From the NCBI RefSeq assembly GCF_003254665.1, contig NZ_QHGY01000017.1, positions 1-52,620 of the forward strand: a DNA stretch of 52,620 nt, given 5' to 3'. Below are positions 37,468 through 44,378 of the stretch, in pieces. This DNA comes from Billgrantia lactosivorans. GTDB lineage: Bacteria; Pseudomonadota; Gammaproteobacteria; Pseudomonadales; Halomonadaceae. Under the pieces are notes generated by a model, which saw only the letters and a program-made list of their open reading frames with translations, was not told the origin of the DNA and did not search any database. How positions within the stretch are numbered: the stretch's first letter is position 1; each line of letters starts with the position of its first letter. Position numbers and translations under genes: made by a program.

Positions 37468-37830
37468 ATGCCTCGACTTCGGACCACAGCGGTCGGCGTG
37501 CTGCGCCATGCGGCGCTCGCCTGCCTGCTGATCCCGCTCGCCGCGACGGCCCAGGCCAACGACTATCCCACCGAGGCGCGTGTCGACTACGTGCTGGGCT
37601 GCATGGCTGCCAATGGCGAGGACTACCTCACCATGCAGAAGTGCTCCTGCAGCATCGACGTGATCGCCGAGCACCTGCCCTACGAGACCTACGAGCAGGT
37701 CGAGACGGTGCTGGGCATGCAGGACCAGCGCGGCGAACTCGGCGTGCTGTTCCGCACCGAGCGCGGCATGCAGGACCAGCTCGAGACCCTGCGCCAGGCC
37801 CAGGCCGACGCCAACCTGCGCTGCTTCTGA
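37468..37830 (+). CDS. Periplasmic protein with four conserved-type cysteines, linked to PQQ cluster
   Basis: A 120-residue exported protein; the signal peptide ends near ATAQAND (about 28). The mature part has four cysteines (YVLGCMAANG, KCSCSID, and LRCF at the C terminus), suggesting disulfides or a metal or heme-handling site, but no CxxCH. The rest is helical (EHLPYETYEQVETVLGMQ). GGAGAC is 7 bases before the ATG at 37468; an upstream in-frame start is unlikely. It precedes a small cytochrome c gene by 6 bases, so a periplasmic redox role is inferred. I do not know a named family. Confidence 0.75.
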   Translation: MPRLRTTAVGVLRHAALACLLIPLAATAQANDYPTEARVDYVLGCMAANGEDYLTMQKCSCSIDVIAEHLPYETYEQVETVLGMQDQRGELGVLFRTERGMQDQLETLRQAQADANLRCF

Positions 37831-37836
37831 CGCCGC

Positions 37837-38217
37837 GTGACGCCCCTCCGCCGCTCCTCCGGCCTGGCGCTGCTGACGATGCTGGCCGCCCCCCTGTCGA
37901 GCGACGCTGCCGAGCTCGCCCAGGGCGAACGGCTGTTCCGCGCCCAGTGCATCGGCTGCCACAGCACCGAGCCCGGCCGGCACCTGGCCGGCCCCAGTCT
38001 GCACGCGCTGTTCGGCCGCCGGGCCGGCAGCCTCGACGACTTCGACTACTCCCCGGCCCTGGCACAGGCCGACCTGACCTGGAACCGCGAGACCCTCGAC
38101 GCCTTCCTCGCCGGCCCCGACGACTTCCTGCCCGGCACACGCATGGTGCTGTGGGGGCTCGACGAACGCTCGCGCCAGCGCATTATCGACTATCTGGAAA
38201 GTATCGCCGAGCACTGA
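37837..38217 (+). CDS. Small periplasmic c-type cytochrome
   Basis: A 126-residue class I cytochrome c. The signal peptide ends near SSDAAE (about 25). Heme is attached at CIGCH, and the likely sixth ligand is the Met in PGTRMVLWG. It is similar in size to mitochondrial-type cytochrome c (GPSLHALFGRRAG, FDYSPAL), which suggests a soluble electron shuttle to the oxidase. It starts at the GTG at 37837 without a clear Shine-Dalgarno, 6 bases after the Cys-rich gene, so translation is probably coupled. It may carry electrons from the PQQ dehydrogenase system encoded nearby. Confidence 0.87.
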   Translation: MTPLRRSSGLALLTMLAAPLSSDAAELAQGERLFRAQCIGCHSTEPGRHLAGPSLHALFGRRAGSLDDFDYSPALAQADLTWNRETLDAFLAGPDDFLPGTRMVLWGLDERSRQRIIDYLESIAEH

Positions 38218-38249
38218 GGTTCAGTCCCCACCACCCTGGGAAGCGCTAA

Positions 38250-38370
38250 ATAAATCGTCGAGCGGAACGAAGCACAAGGCGCACGGAGCGCAGAAACCGG
38301 AGCCTATGAGGTTATAGGTGAGGCTTTCGAGCACCGCGCAACGCAGTGATTCGCACGCGCAGACATTTAT
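38250..38370. repeat. MITE/REP-like intergenic repeat
   Basis: A 121-base non-coding element bounded by ATAAAT (38250-38255) and its complement ATTTAT (38365-38370). It contains a small central hairpin CCTAT-gaggtt-ATAGG (38303-38318) and GAAGC/GAGCGCAG motifs. It resembles the short dispersed repeats I recall from Halomonas and Marinobacter intergenic regions. It fills the gap between two convergent genes, and its right end supplies the TAA stop codon (38367-38369) of the ABC permease. Only one copy is in the window. Confidence 0.55.
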
Positions 38371-39173
38371 GTCGTGTTTCCCTTGCGGGCCATCATGCCC
38401 CGCGACGGGTTATAGCCGAGGATCGCCAGCCCCAGCAACAGCGCAGCCACGGCCACGCTGATCGCTACCGCCTCGATGTTGAAGCGTTCGTACATGGCAA
38501 AGCGGATCATCTCCACGGCATGCGTGAAGGGGTTGAGCGCGGCGATCTGGTAGACCAGCTGGCTGCCCTCGCGGATGCGCCACAGCGGATAGAGCGCCGA
38601 GGAGAGAAAGAACATCGGAAAGATGACGAAGTTCATCACCCCGGCGAAGTTCTCCAGCTGGCGAATGAAGGAAGAGAGCAGCAACCCCAGGGCGCCGACC
38701 ATGAAGCCGGTCACCAGCAGCGCCGGCAACACGTAAAGGTAGCCCAGCGGGGGCGCCTGGATACCGTACGTCCAGGCAATGGCGAGGAAGACGTAGACCT
38801 GGACCACCGACACCAGGGTACTGGCCAGCAGCTTGCACACCAGCAGATACCAGCGCGGGAAGGGACTGACCAGCAGCACCCGCATGCTGCCCATCTCGCG
38901 ATCGTAGACCATCGACAGCGAACTCTGCATGCCGTTGAACAGCTGGATCATGCCCACCAGCCCCGGCACGATGTAGACCTCGTAGAGGACGTAGGTCTGG
39001 TAGGGCTCGGTCATGGCGACACCCAGCGCCATGCGGAAGCCGGTGGCGAACACGAACAGCCACACCAGCGGCCGCACCAGCGCCGCCAGGAAGCGGCTGC
39101 GCTGGTGCAGGAAACGCAGCAGCTCGCGGCCCACCACGCCGCGCAGGCAGTGCAGCCAGGGGCTCAGGCGCAT
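38367..39173 (-). CDS. ABC-2 type permease, PQQ-alcohol-dehydrogenase-linked (PedC/LutF-like)
   Basis: A 268-residue ABC-2 permease with six membrane segments, similar to NodJ/YadH-type exporters (YVLYEVYIVPGLVGMIQLFNGMQSSLSMVYDREMGSMRVLLVSPFPRW region). It pairs with the ATPase gene, which it overlaps by 10 bases. Systems with this gene order occur beside PQQ alcohol dehydrogenases. In Pseudomonas putida the related PedA1A2BC transporter supports lanthanide-dependent growth. Import of a rare-earth species is therefore inferred, although ABC-2 permeases are usually exporters. Confidence 0.85.
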   Translation of the reverse strand: MRLSPWLHCLRGVVGRELLRFLHQRSRFLAALVRPLVWLFVFATGFRMALGVAMTEPYQTYVLYEVYIVPGLVGMIQLFNGMQSSLSMVYDREMGSMRVLLVSPFPRWYLLVCKLLASTLVSVVQVYVFLAIAWTYGIQAPPLGYLYVLPALLVTGFMVGALGLLLSSFIRQLENFAGVMNFVIFPMFFLSSALYPLWRIREGSQLVYQIAALNPFTHAVEMIRFAMYERFNIEAVAISVAVAALLLGLAILGYNPSRGMMARKGNTT

Positions 39174-39934
39174 GCTCCCTCCTCGCCCACCAGGCGCTCG
39201 AAGGCCTCGCCCAGGCTGTCGACGCCGAGCCGAGCGGGCAGCGTCGCGGCCCCCTCGTCGACCAGCAGTCGGCCACGGTGCAGCACCAGCACACGATCAC
39301 CGGGATGCACCTCGTCGATAAGGTGGGTCGCCCACAGCACCGCCACGCCCTCCTCGGCGCACAGCCGGTGGGCATGCTCGACCAGTTCGCGGCGCGAGGC
39401 GATATCCAGCCCCACGGTGGGCTCGTCGAGCAGCAGCAGGCGCGGCGCGTGCATCAGCCCGCGGGCGATCTCCACCCGCCGCCGCTGGCCGCCGGAGAGC
39501 CGGCGCACCCGCGTGTGGCGCTGCTCGAGCAGCCCCACCCGTTCGAGCTGGGCGTCGGCGCGCCGACGGGCCTCGCGCCGCCCCATGCCGTGCAGGGCGC
39601 CGTGATAGGCGAGATTCTGCGCCACGCTGAGGTCGGGGTCGAGGGTCGGCTGCTGGAACACCACGCCGATCCGGGCATGGGCCTGCACCGCTTGGCGACG
39701 CACATCGAAGCCGCCGATGCGGATCTCGCCCTGGCGGCGATCGTGCAGCCGGGTGATCAGCGAGAAGAGCGTCGTCTTGCCGGCGCCGTTGGGCCCGAGC
39801 AGCACGACGAACTCCCCGGCCTCGACGCTCAGGGAGACATCATCGAGCACCCGCCTGTCGCCATAGGCAAAGCTCAGCCGGCCGATCTCGAGGGCTGGCA
39901 CCGCGCTGTCGCGGCTGCGGCTCGCAACGCTCAC
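39164..39934 (-). CDS. ABC transporter ATP-binding protein, PQQ-linked (PedB/LutE-like)
   Basis: A 256-residue ATPase. Walker A GPNGAGKT is at 47-54, the ABC signature is LSGGQRRR, Walker B is LLLLDEPTVGLD, and the switch His is in WATHLIDE. It matches the ATPase family found with PQQ-dependent alcohol dehydrogenase systems (TIGR03864 type). It starts with GTG overlapping the stop of the beta-propeller gene (GTGA), and its end overlaps the permease gene by 10 bases. Confidence 0.9.
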   Translation of the reverse strand: MSVASRSRDSAVPALEIGRLSFAYGDRRVLDDVSLSVEAGEFVVLLGPNGAGKTTLFSLITRLHDRRQGEIRIGGFDVRRQAVQAHARIGVVFQQPTLDPDLSVAQNLAYHGALHGMGRREARRRADAQLERVGLLEQRHTRVRRLSGGQRRRVEIARGLMHAPRLLLLDEPTVGLDIASRRELVEHAHRLCAEEGVAVLWATHLIDEVHPGDRVLVLHRGRLLVDEGAATLPARLGVDSLGEAFERLVGEEGACA

Positions 39935-40938
39935 GGCTCGACGATCACGCCCCAGGGGAAACGGCCCACCGGGATCGACTTGACCGCCCGCAGGTCGTCG
40001 ACCTCGATCACGGTGACGTCGCCGCTGACCCCGTTGGTGGTATAGAGCCGGCTCTCGTCGCCGTTGAGCGCCAGGTGCCAGACCCGCTGGCCGACCAGGA
40101 GGTAGTCGAGTACCTCGTAGCTCTGCTGGTCGACCACCGCCACGCGGTTGGAGGGCCCCAGGGCGACGAAGGCGTAGCGCCCGTCGGAGGTCAGTGCAAC
40201 GCCGACCGCCTGCACGGTCTCCCGCGGGACTCCGGGCACGTCGAAGCGGATGACGTGCTCGACGTCGAAGCTCTCCTCCATGTCGAGGATCGACACCACG
40301 CCGGCGATCTCCGACGAGACCCAGGCCTTGCGGCCGTCATGGGTGAACTCGGCATGACGCGGCCGGGCCCCCACCAGGCGGTGGTGCACCGCCTCCATGG
40401 CCTCGAGGTCGATGATGTGCGCCATGTTGGAGGTCTCGGAGGTCGAGATCAGCCAGCGCCCGTCAGGGCTGATGCCGAGCCCCTCCGGCTCGACCCCCAC
40501 CGGAATCTCGGTGACCAGGGTGCGCCGCTCGTAGTCGATCACCGAGACGATGTTGTCGTCCTCGTTGGAGATATAGACATGCGGCCGATTGGGGTCGACG
40601 CGAATCACCTCGGGGTCGTCGCCAGCCGACTGGCTGCGCACCACCTGAAGCGACTCCAGGTCGATCATGTCGATGGCCTCGTCGTCGCCCACCGCCACGA
40701 ACAGCTCGCTGCCGTCGCTGCTGAAGGCCATCGCCCGGGGTCGGCGCCCGACGCGAATGGTCTCCACCACCTCAAGGCTCTCGCCATCGATCACCGAGAC
40801 GGTATTGTCCTTCTCGTTGGAGACGAAGATACGCTCGGCCTGGGCGGCCAGGGGCAGCATCAGCAGGCTACCCAACGCCAGAGCGCAGACGGCGTGCTTG
40901 ATGGCGGGAGAAACGCTCCCTCGGCTCAGAAACGGCAT
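39931..40938 (-). CDS. PQQ-catabolism-associated YVTN beta-propeller protein
   Basis: A 335-residue exported protein (signal peptide about 1-35, LPLAAQAE) built of seven repeats of the YVTN type, e.g. IFVSNEKDNTVSVIDGESL, VYISNEDDNIVSVIDYERR and LYTTNGVSGDVTVIEVDDL. It fits TIGR03866, whose members occur with PQQ alcohol dehydrogenases. The function is unknown; a ligand- or metal-binding propeller feeding the ABC transporter is plausible. It overlaps the preceding binding-protein gene by 13 bases and the ATPase gene by 4. Confidence 0.9.
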   Translation of the reverse strand: MPFLSRGSVSPAIKHAVCALALGSLLMLPLAAQAERIFVSNEKDNTVSVIDGESLEVVETIRVGRRPRAMAFSSDGSELFVAVGDDEAIDMIDLESLQVVRSQSAGDDPEVIRVDPNRPHVYISNEDDNIVSVIDYERRTLVTEIPVGVEPEGLGISPDGRWLISTSETSNMAHIIDLEAMEAVHHRLVGARPRHAEFTHDGRKAWVSSEIAGVVSILDMEESFDVEHVIRFDVPGVPRETVQAVGVALTSDGRYAFVALGPSNRVAVVDQQSYEVLDYLLVGQRVWHLALNGDESRLYTTNGVSGDVTVIEVDDLRAVKSIPVGRFPWGVIVEP

Positions 40939-42137
40939 GTCGATTCCCCCTCGTCAGCGCCCAGCGAATCGAGTGGCGAGCGTGGATGCAGGTAGCCCTC
41001 CTGGGGCGACACCGACGCCACCATGCGCGGCCCGGTGATCAGGATCGGCTGGCGCAGCTGGTGGTTCCAGGTGCGGTAGCTGACCGGCAGGCCCAGGTAG
41101 CCGGCGAGCTCGAACTCCTCGCTGAGCAGGTAGTCGAGGATCGTCTGGCGCTCGACGGAGCCGGTGCGCGCCGCCGCCTCGCCCAGCGAGCGCACCGCCA
41201 GCCAGGCGCCGAAGTCGCGCGGCGTCATCCGGCGCTCGGCGAACTCCTCGAAGCGACGCTGGAGCTGGACCGCACCCCAGGACTCATGGGCGCGGTGCCA
41301 GGGCGTGGCAATCAAGCCCTGGGTACCCACCACCGGGCGCGGCGCCCAGGTCTGGTAGGGGAAGTATTCGCCGAAGTAGTCGGTCTCGTCGGCGATCACC
41401 AGCACGTCGTGCTCGGGCAGCTCCTGCACGAACACCGGGATCTCGCGCTGGATGGCATGGAAGCCGCCTTCGGCGCGGCGCGCCAGCGGGTCGTGCGGCC
41501 ACATCTCCTCGCCCACGATGCGGTGGCCGTAGCGCTCGGCCGCGCCGCGCAGCACCTCGGCCAGGATCCGATCCTCCTCGGTGTTGCCGTAGACCAGCGC
41601 CCAGCGGTCCCATTTCTTGTAGCCGAGGAATTGTGCCAGGGCATCGGCCAGCATGCGCCGGCTGGGGGTGGTGTGGTAGAGCTCGGGATGGCACGCCTCG
41701 CCGCGCAGCTCGTCGTCCGGCGAGGCGGCATTGAACACGACCCTGTCGCCGCGTGCCGGATGCGCCATCAGCTCGCTCACCGCCTCGCCGGGAAGGCCGC
41801 TGACGATCCACTCCGCGCCCTGCTCGACCAGGCGCTCGAGCGCCTCGCCGACGTCGCCGTCCTCGGCCACCTCCACTTCGTGCAGCACGAACTCCTGGCC
41901 CAGGAACTGCGCCGAGGCGTTGTTGTCGCTGATGCCCAGCCGGGCGCCCTGCAGCCCGTCGTCGTCGAGCACCGGGTCGAGCACCGAGAGCGGCTCCCGG
42001 TCGTCGGGGCGCTCCATGCCCAGGTAGCCCACGACAATCGGTGCCGGCGTATCGGCCGGCAGCAGCGTCGGCCAGGCCAGGCCGCAGGCCAGCCCCCCCA
42101 TCGCCAGCCAGCAAAGGGAACGCGAAAGGGTTCTCAT
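40926..42137 (-). CDS. ABC substrate-binding protein, PQQ-dependent alcohol dehydrogenase system
   Basis: A 403-residue periplasmic protein of the branched-chain-amino-acid-type (LivJ-like) fold, with a signal peptide about 1-30. It has VVGYLGMERPDDREPLSVL, RLGISDNNASAQFLGQEF, and a second lobe FLGYKKWDRWALVYGN. It matches the TIGR03863 family, always near PQQ alcohol dehydrogenases. It is the binding component of the ABC system whose other genes follow with overlaps. AGGAGC lies upstream of the ATG. The ligand is unknown; a lanthanide complex is the best current guess. Confidence 0.9.
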   Translation of the reverse strand: MRTLSRSLCWLAMGGLACGLAWPTLLPADTPAPIVVGYLGMERPDDREPLSVLDPVLDDDGLQGARLGISDNNASAQFLGQEFVLHEVEVAEDGDVGEALERLVEQGAEWIVSGLPGEAVSELMAHPARGDRVVFNAASPDDELRGEACHPELYHTTPSRRMLADALAQFLGYKKWDRWALVYGNTEEDRILAEVLRGAAERYGHRIVGEEMWPHDPLARRAEGGFHAIQREIPVFVQELPEHDVLVIADETDYFGEYFPYQTWAPRPVVGTQGLIATPWHRAHESWGAVQLQRRFEEFAERRMTPRDFGAWLAVRSLGEAAARTGSVERQTILDYLLSEEFELAGYLGLPVSYRTWNHQLRQPILITGPRMVASVSPQEGYLHPRSPLDSLGADEGESTCRF

Positions 42138-42193
42138 GCGTGCTCCTCAGGCAGCCTGCGCCGCCGCTGTGTCGTTGTGCCTCACACGCCGGC

Positions 42194-42841
42194 TCACGGC
42201 AGGCGCGTCATGATCTCCCTGACCAGGCGGGACAATCTCTCCTCGAGCAGGTAGGGCTGGTCGCACATGGCCGGCAGCGCCTGCTGGCGTTGCTGGAAGG
42301 TGCGCTGTTCCCAGAACAGCGCCTCGGAGAGCCGCTCGATCTCGGCGTCGTCCGCCGCGTCGTCGGCACGCCGTTCCTCCAGCTCGTCGACCATGGCCGA
42401 GATCGTCTCCAGGCGCGCCAGCTGGGCACGCGAGGCGCGGCGAATCGCCTCGATGGTGCGCCGACGCTCGCGGTCGGTGAGCTCGAACAGCCCGGCGAAC
42501 AGCAGCGTCAGTCGCTGCTCGGCCTCCTCCTCGTCCACCGCGGCGACGAACTCGCTCACCCGCGCCAGCGCCTGCTCCCCGGGGGTCGAGCGCGCGGTGG
42601 CGAAGCGCGCCACCCGCCCGACTTCCTCGTCCTCCCACCAGTCCTGGTCGAGTTCGTCCAGCGACGGCCCGGTCCACATGGTGCCCCACGCCAGCTCGGG
42701 GATCAGGCGCTGCACGCAGGGCCAGTCGGGCGGTCCCGCCGCGGCGCGCTGGGCCTCGACCTGGGCCGTGCCGGCCAGCGCCAGTCCGATGACCAGCCCC
42801 AGCGGCAGCAGGCGCCCCGGCAGGTGGCTCGCTCGGCTCAT
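42194..42841 (-). CDS. Unknown periplasmic protein of the PQQ/lanthanide cluster
   Basis: A 215-residue exported protein (signal peptide about 1-31, GTAQVEAQ). The mature N terminus is aromatic and acidic (PDWPCVQRLIPELAWGTMWTGPSLDELDQDWWEDEEV). The remainder is long amphipathic helices rich in Arg and Glu, ending CDQPYLLEERLSRLVREIM. Two cysteines could form a disulfide. It starts with ATGA overlapping the XoxJ-like gene and is followed after 56 bases by the transporter genes, so it is a member of the operon. I do not recognise a characterised family. Confidence 0.75.
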   Translation of the reverse strand: MSRASHLPGRLLPLGLVIGLALAGTAQVEAQRAAAGPPDWPCVQRLIPELAWGTMWTGPSLDELDQDWWEDEEVGRVARFATARSTPGEQALARVSEFVAAVDEEEAEQRLTLLFAGLFELTDRERRRTIEAIRRASRAQLARLETISAMVDELEERRADDAADDAEIERLSEALFWEQRTFQQRQQALPAMCDQPYLLEERLSRLVREIMTRLP

Positions 42842-43680
42842 GAGCCCCCCTCCTCGCCAGCCTGGATCAACCGGCCGTGCCGGTCGAGCAGCGGTACCCC
42901 GTAGTCGGTGAGGATGGCGTCGATCTCCGCCTGGTGGCGGTCGATGAAGTCGTTGATCCAGTCCTTCCAGTGGGGCTCGCCGTGACGAATGCCCATGGTG
43001 ATGCGGTAGTCGAGCTGCGCCCCGGAGTCGTCGTCGACCAGCGGAATGACCTCGAGCGGCGGCTCCTGACGCGCCGCGTAGTAGCCGGCCAGCGGCCCCC
43101 ACAGCACGGCGCCGTCGGTCTTGCCGCTGACGACGTCCTCGATGGCATCGCGAACCGGCGCACGCACCCGCGTATCGACCATCAGCGGGTAGCCTTCCAC
43201 CCGCGCCCCGCCGCGGCGCAGCGGCACCACCGGCGGGGTTTCCACCACCACGCCGATGCGCCGCCCTTCGAATGCCGGGTCATCCAGGCGGGTCACCTCG
43301 AGCTCGGAGCCCTCGGGTACCACCAGGGAGTAGACCGAGCGGTAGTAGGCATTGCTGTTCTGCACGAACTCGTAGCCGGCCGGCGTCCCGATGATCACGT
43401 CGCAGACCCGCAGCTCCAGGGTGTTGCGCACGAAGCCCATCACCTGGGGCGCCCATACATAGGTCAGCGGCACCCCCAGGTCGTCGGCCATCAGCTCGGC
43501 AATGCGGTTCTCGAAGCCTTCGCCGGCCTCGTTGCTGAACGGAAGATTGTTGCCATCGGCACAGACCCGCAGGGCCTCGCGCTCCTGGCGTTCGGGGGGT
43601 TCGGCGACGGCAGCGCAGGCCCCGGCCAGGCCCAGGGACAGCGTCACGGTTCGTAGCATCTGACGAAAGGCGGCTCGCAT
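42838..43680 (-). CDS. Quinoprotein-dehydrogenase-associated substrate-binding protein (XoxJ/MxaJ-like)
   Basis: A 280-residue periplasmic SBP_bac_3-type protein (signal ends near AAVAE, 27). It begins LRVCADGNNLPFSNEAGEGFENRIAELMADDLG, with cysteines in VCADG and RVCDVIIGTPAGYEF. This is the TIGR03871 family, which includes XoxJ and MxaJ. XoxJ is thought to help mature or activate the dehydrogenase rather than to transport. GGAGGAAGC directly precedes the ATG at 43680; upstream Met at 43701 lacks a site. It lies 41 bases after the cytochrome gene, giving a xoxF-G-J order. Confidence 0.92.
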   Translation of the reverse strand: MRAAFRQMLRTVTLSLGLAGACAAVAEPPERQEREALRVCADGNNLPFSNEAGEGFENRIAELMADDLGVPLTYVWAPQVMGFVRNTLELRVCDVIIGTPAGYEFVQNSNAYYRSVYSLVVPEGSELEVTRLDDPAFEGRRIGVVVETPPVVPLRRGGARVEGYPLMVDTRVRAPVRDAIEDVVSGKTDGAVLWGPLAGYYAARQEPPLEVIPLVDDDSGAQLDYRITMGIRHGEPHWKDWINDFIDRHQAEIDAILTDYGVPLLDRHGRLIQAGEEGGS

Positions 43681-43721
43681 GCTTCCTCCGCTGGCGGACA
43701 TGATGTGGCGAACGCTGCCAC

Positions 43722-44261
43722 TTACTCGGCGTTCGCTTCCTCGGCGGCCTCGGCCTCCTCTGCGTCCGGCTCTTCGTCCCCTCCGCCTTCGGCGTCGCCC
43801 TGCTCGTCCTCCTCCTGCATCGACTCGATGATATCGGGCCGCCCGCGCCCCAGGCCGCCCTCGCCGCGGGCGCGCAGGTAGCTGTAGAGCTTGGGGATGT
43901 TGCCCATGACGTTGGGGTCGTCGGCAAAGGAGGGCATCACCTGGCCGGGTTGCACCTCGCGCCCGGAGGCGATGGTGCCGGCAAAGTTCTCCCAACCCCG
44001 CTTCTCCACCGCGCGGATCAGGTTGGGCGCGAAGGAGGAGCCCAGGCCATCGGGCCCATGACACGACATGCAGACCCGGGTATAGACGAGGTAACCCTCG
44101 TAGGTATCGGGGTCGACCTTGCCATCCTCGACGATGAAGGCGCCCGGATCGTCCCCGGTGATGCGATGCTCGTCGGCCAGGCCGACCTGGACCAGCCCAA
44201 GCGCCAGCAGGGCGACGAACAGGGTGAGAATTGCGCGGCAGGCGCGTGCGAATAGCGTCAT
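43722..44261 (-). CDS. c-type cytochrome, electron acceptor of the PQQ dehydrogenase (XoxG-like)
   Basis: A 179-residue periplasmic cytochrome c (signal about 1-29, GLADE). Heme binds at CMSCH (64-68), and the Met of VMPSF is the likely sixth ligand. The stretch VDPDTYEGYLVYTRVCMSCHGPDGLGSSFAPNL resembles methanol-metabolism-related cytochromes. Unusually it ends in a tail of about 30 residues with 16 Asp/Glu and no basic residue. It follows the dehydrogenase gene after a strong hairpin and precedes the XoxJ-like gene. Confidence 0.9.
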   Translation of the reverse strand: MTLFARACRAILTLFVALLALGLVQVGLADEHRITGDDPGAFIVEDGKVDPDTYEGYLVYTRVCMSCHGPDGLGSSFAPNLIRAVEKRGWENFAGTIASGREVQPGQVMPSFADDPNVMGNIPKLYSYLRARGEGGLGRGRPDIIESMQEEDEQGDAEGGGDEEPDAEEAEAAEEANAE

Positions 44262-44322
44262 GCAGGACTTCCTTCTGGCAGCTCGGCCACACCCGCAGCG
44301 GTGCCGCCGAGAAGATGAGGTT

Positions 44323-44352
44323 GGGCGGGCACGGCAACCGCCATGCCCGCCC
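44323..44352 (-). terminator. Strong hairpin between dehydrogenase and cytochrome genes
   Basis: The minus-strand transcript can form a 13-bp stem with one G-U pair and a 4-base loop, made of 44323-44335 and 44340-44352. It sits 27 bases after the dehydrogenase stop and lacks a U tract. It may cause partial termination or protect the upstream mRNA, giving more dehydrogenase than cytochrome. Confidence 0.55.
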
Positions 44353-44378
44353 AGCCAAGAACCGACTCGATCAAGCGA

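Noticed and set aside
38250..38370. Possible small RNA gene or CRISPR-like repeat
   Set aside because: There is only one unit, no spacer pattern and no promoter; inverted ends fit a MITE/REP element better.
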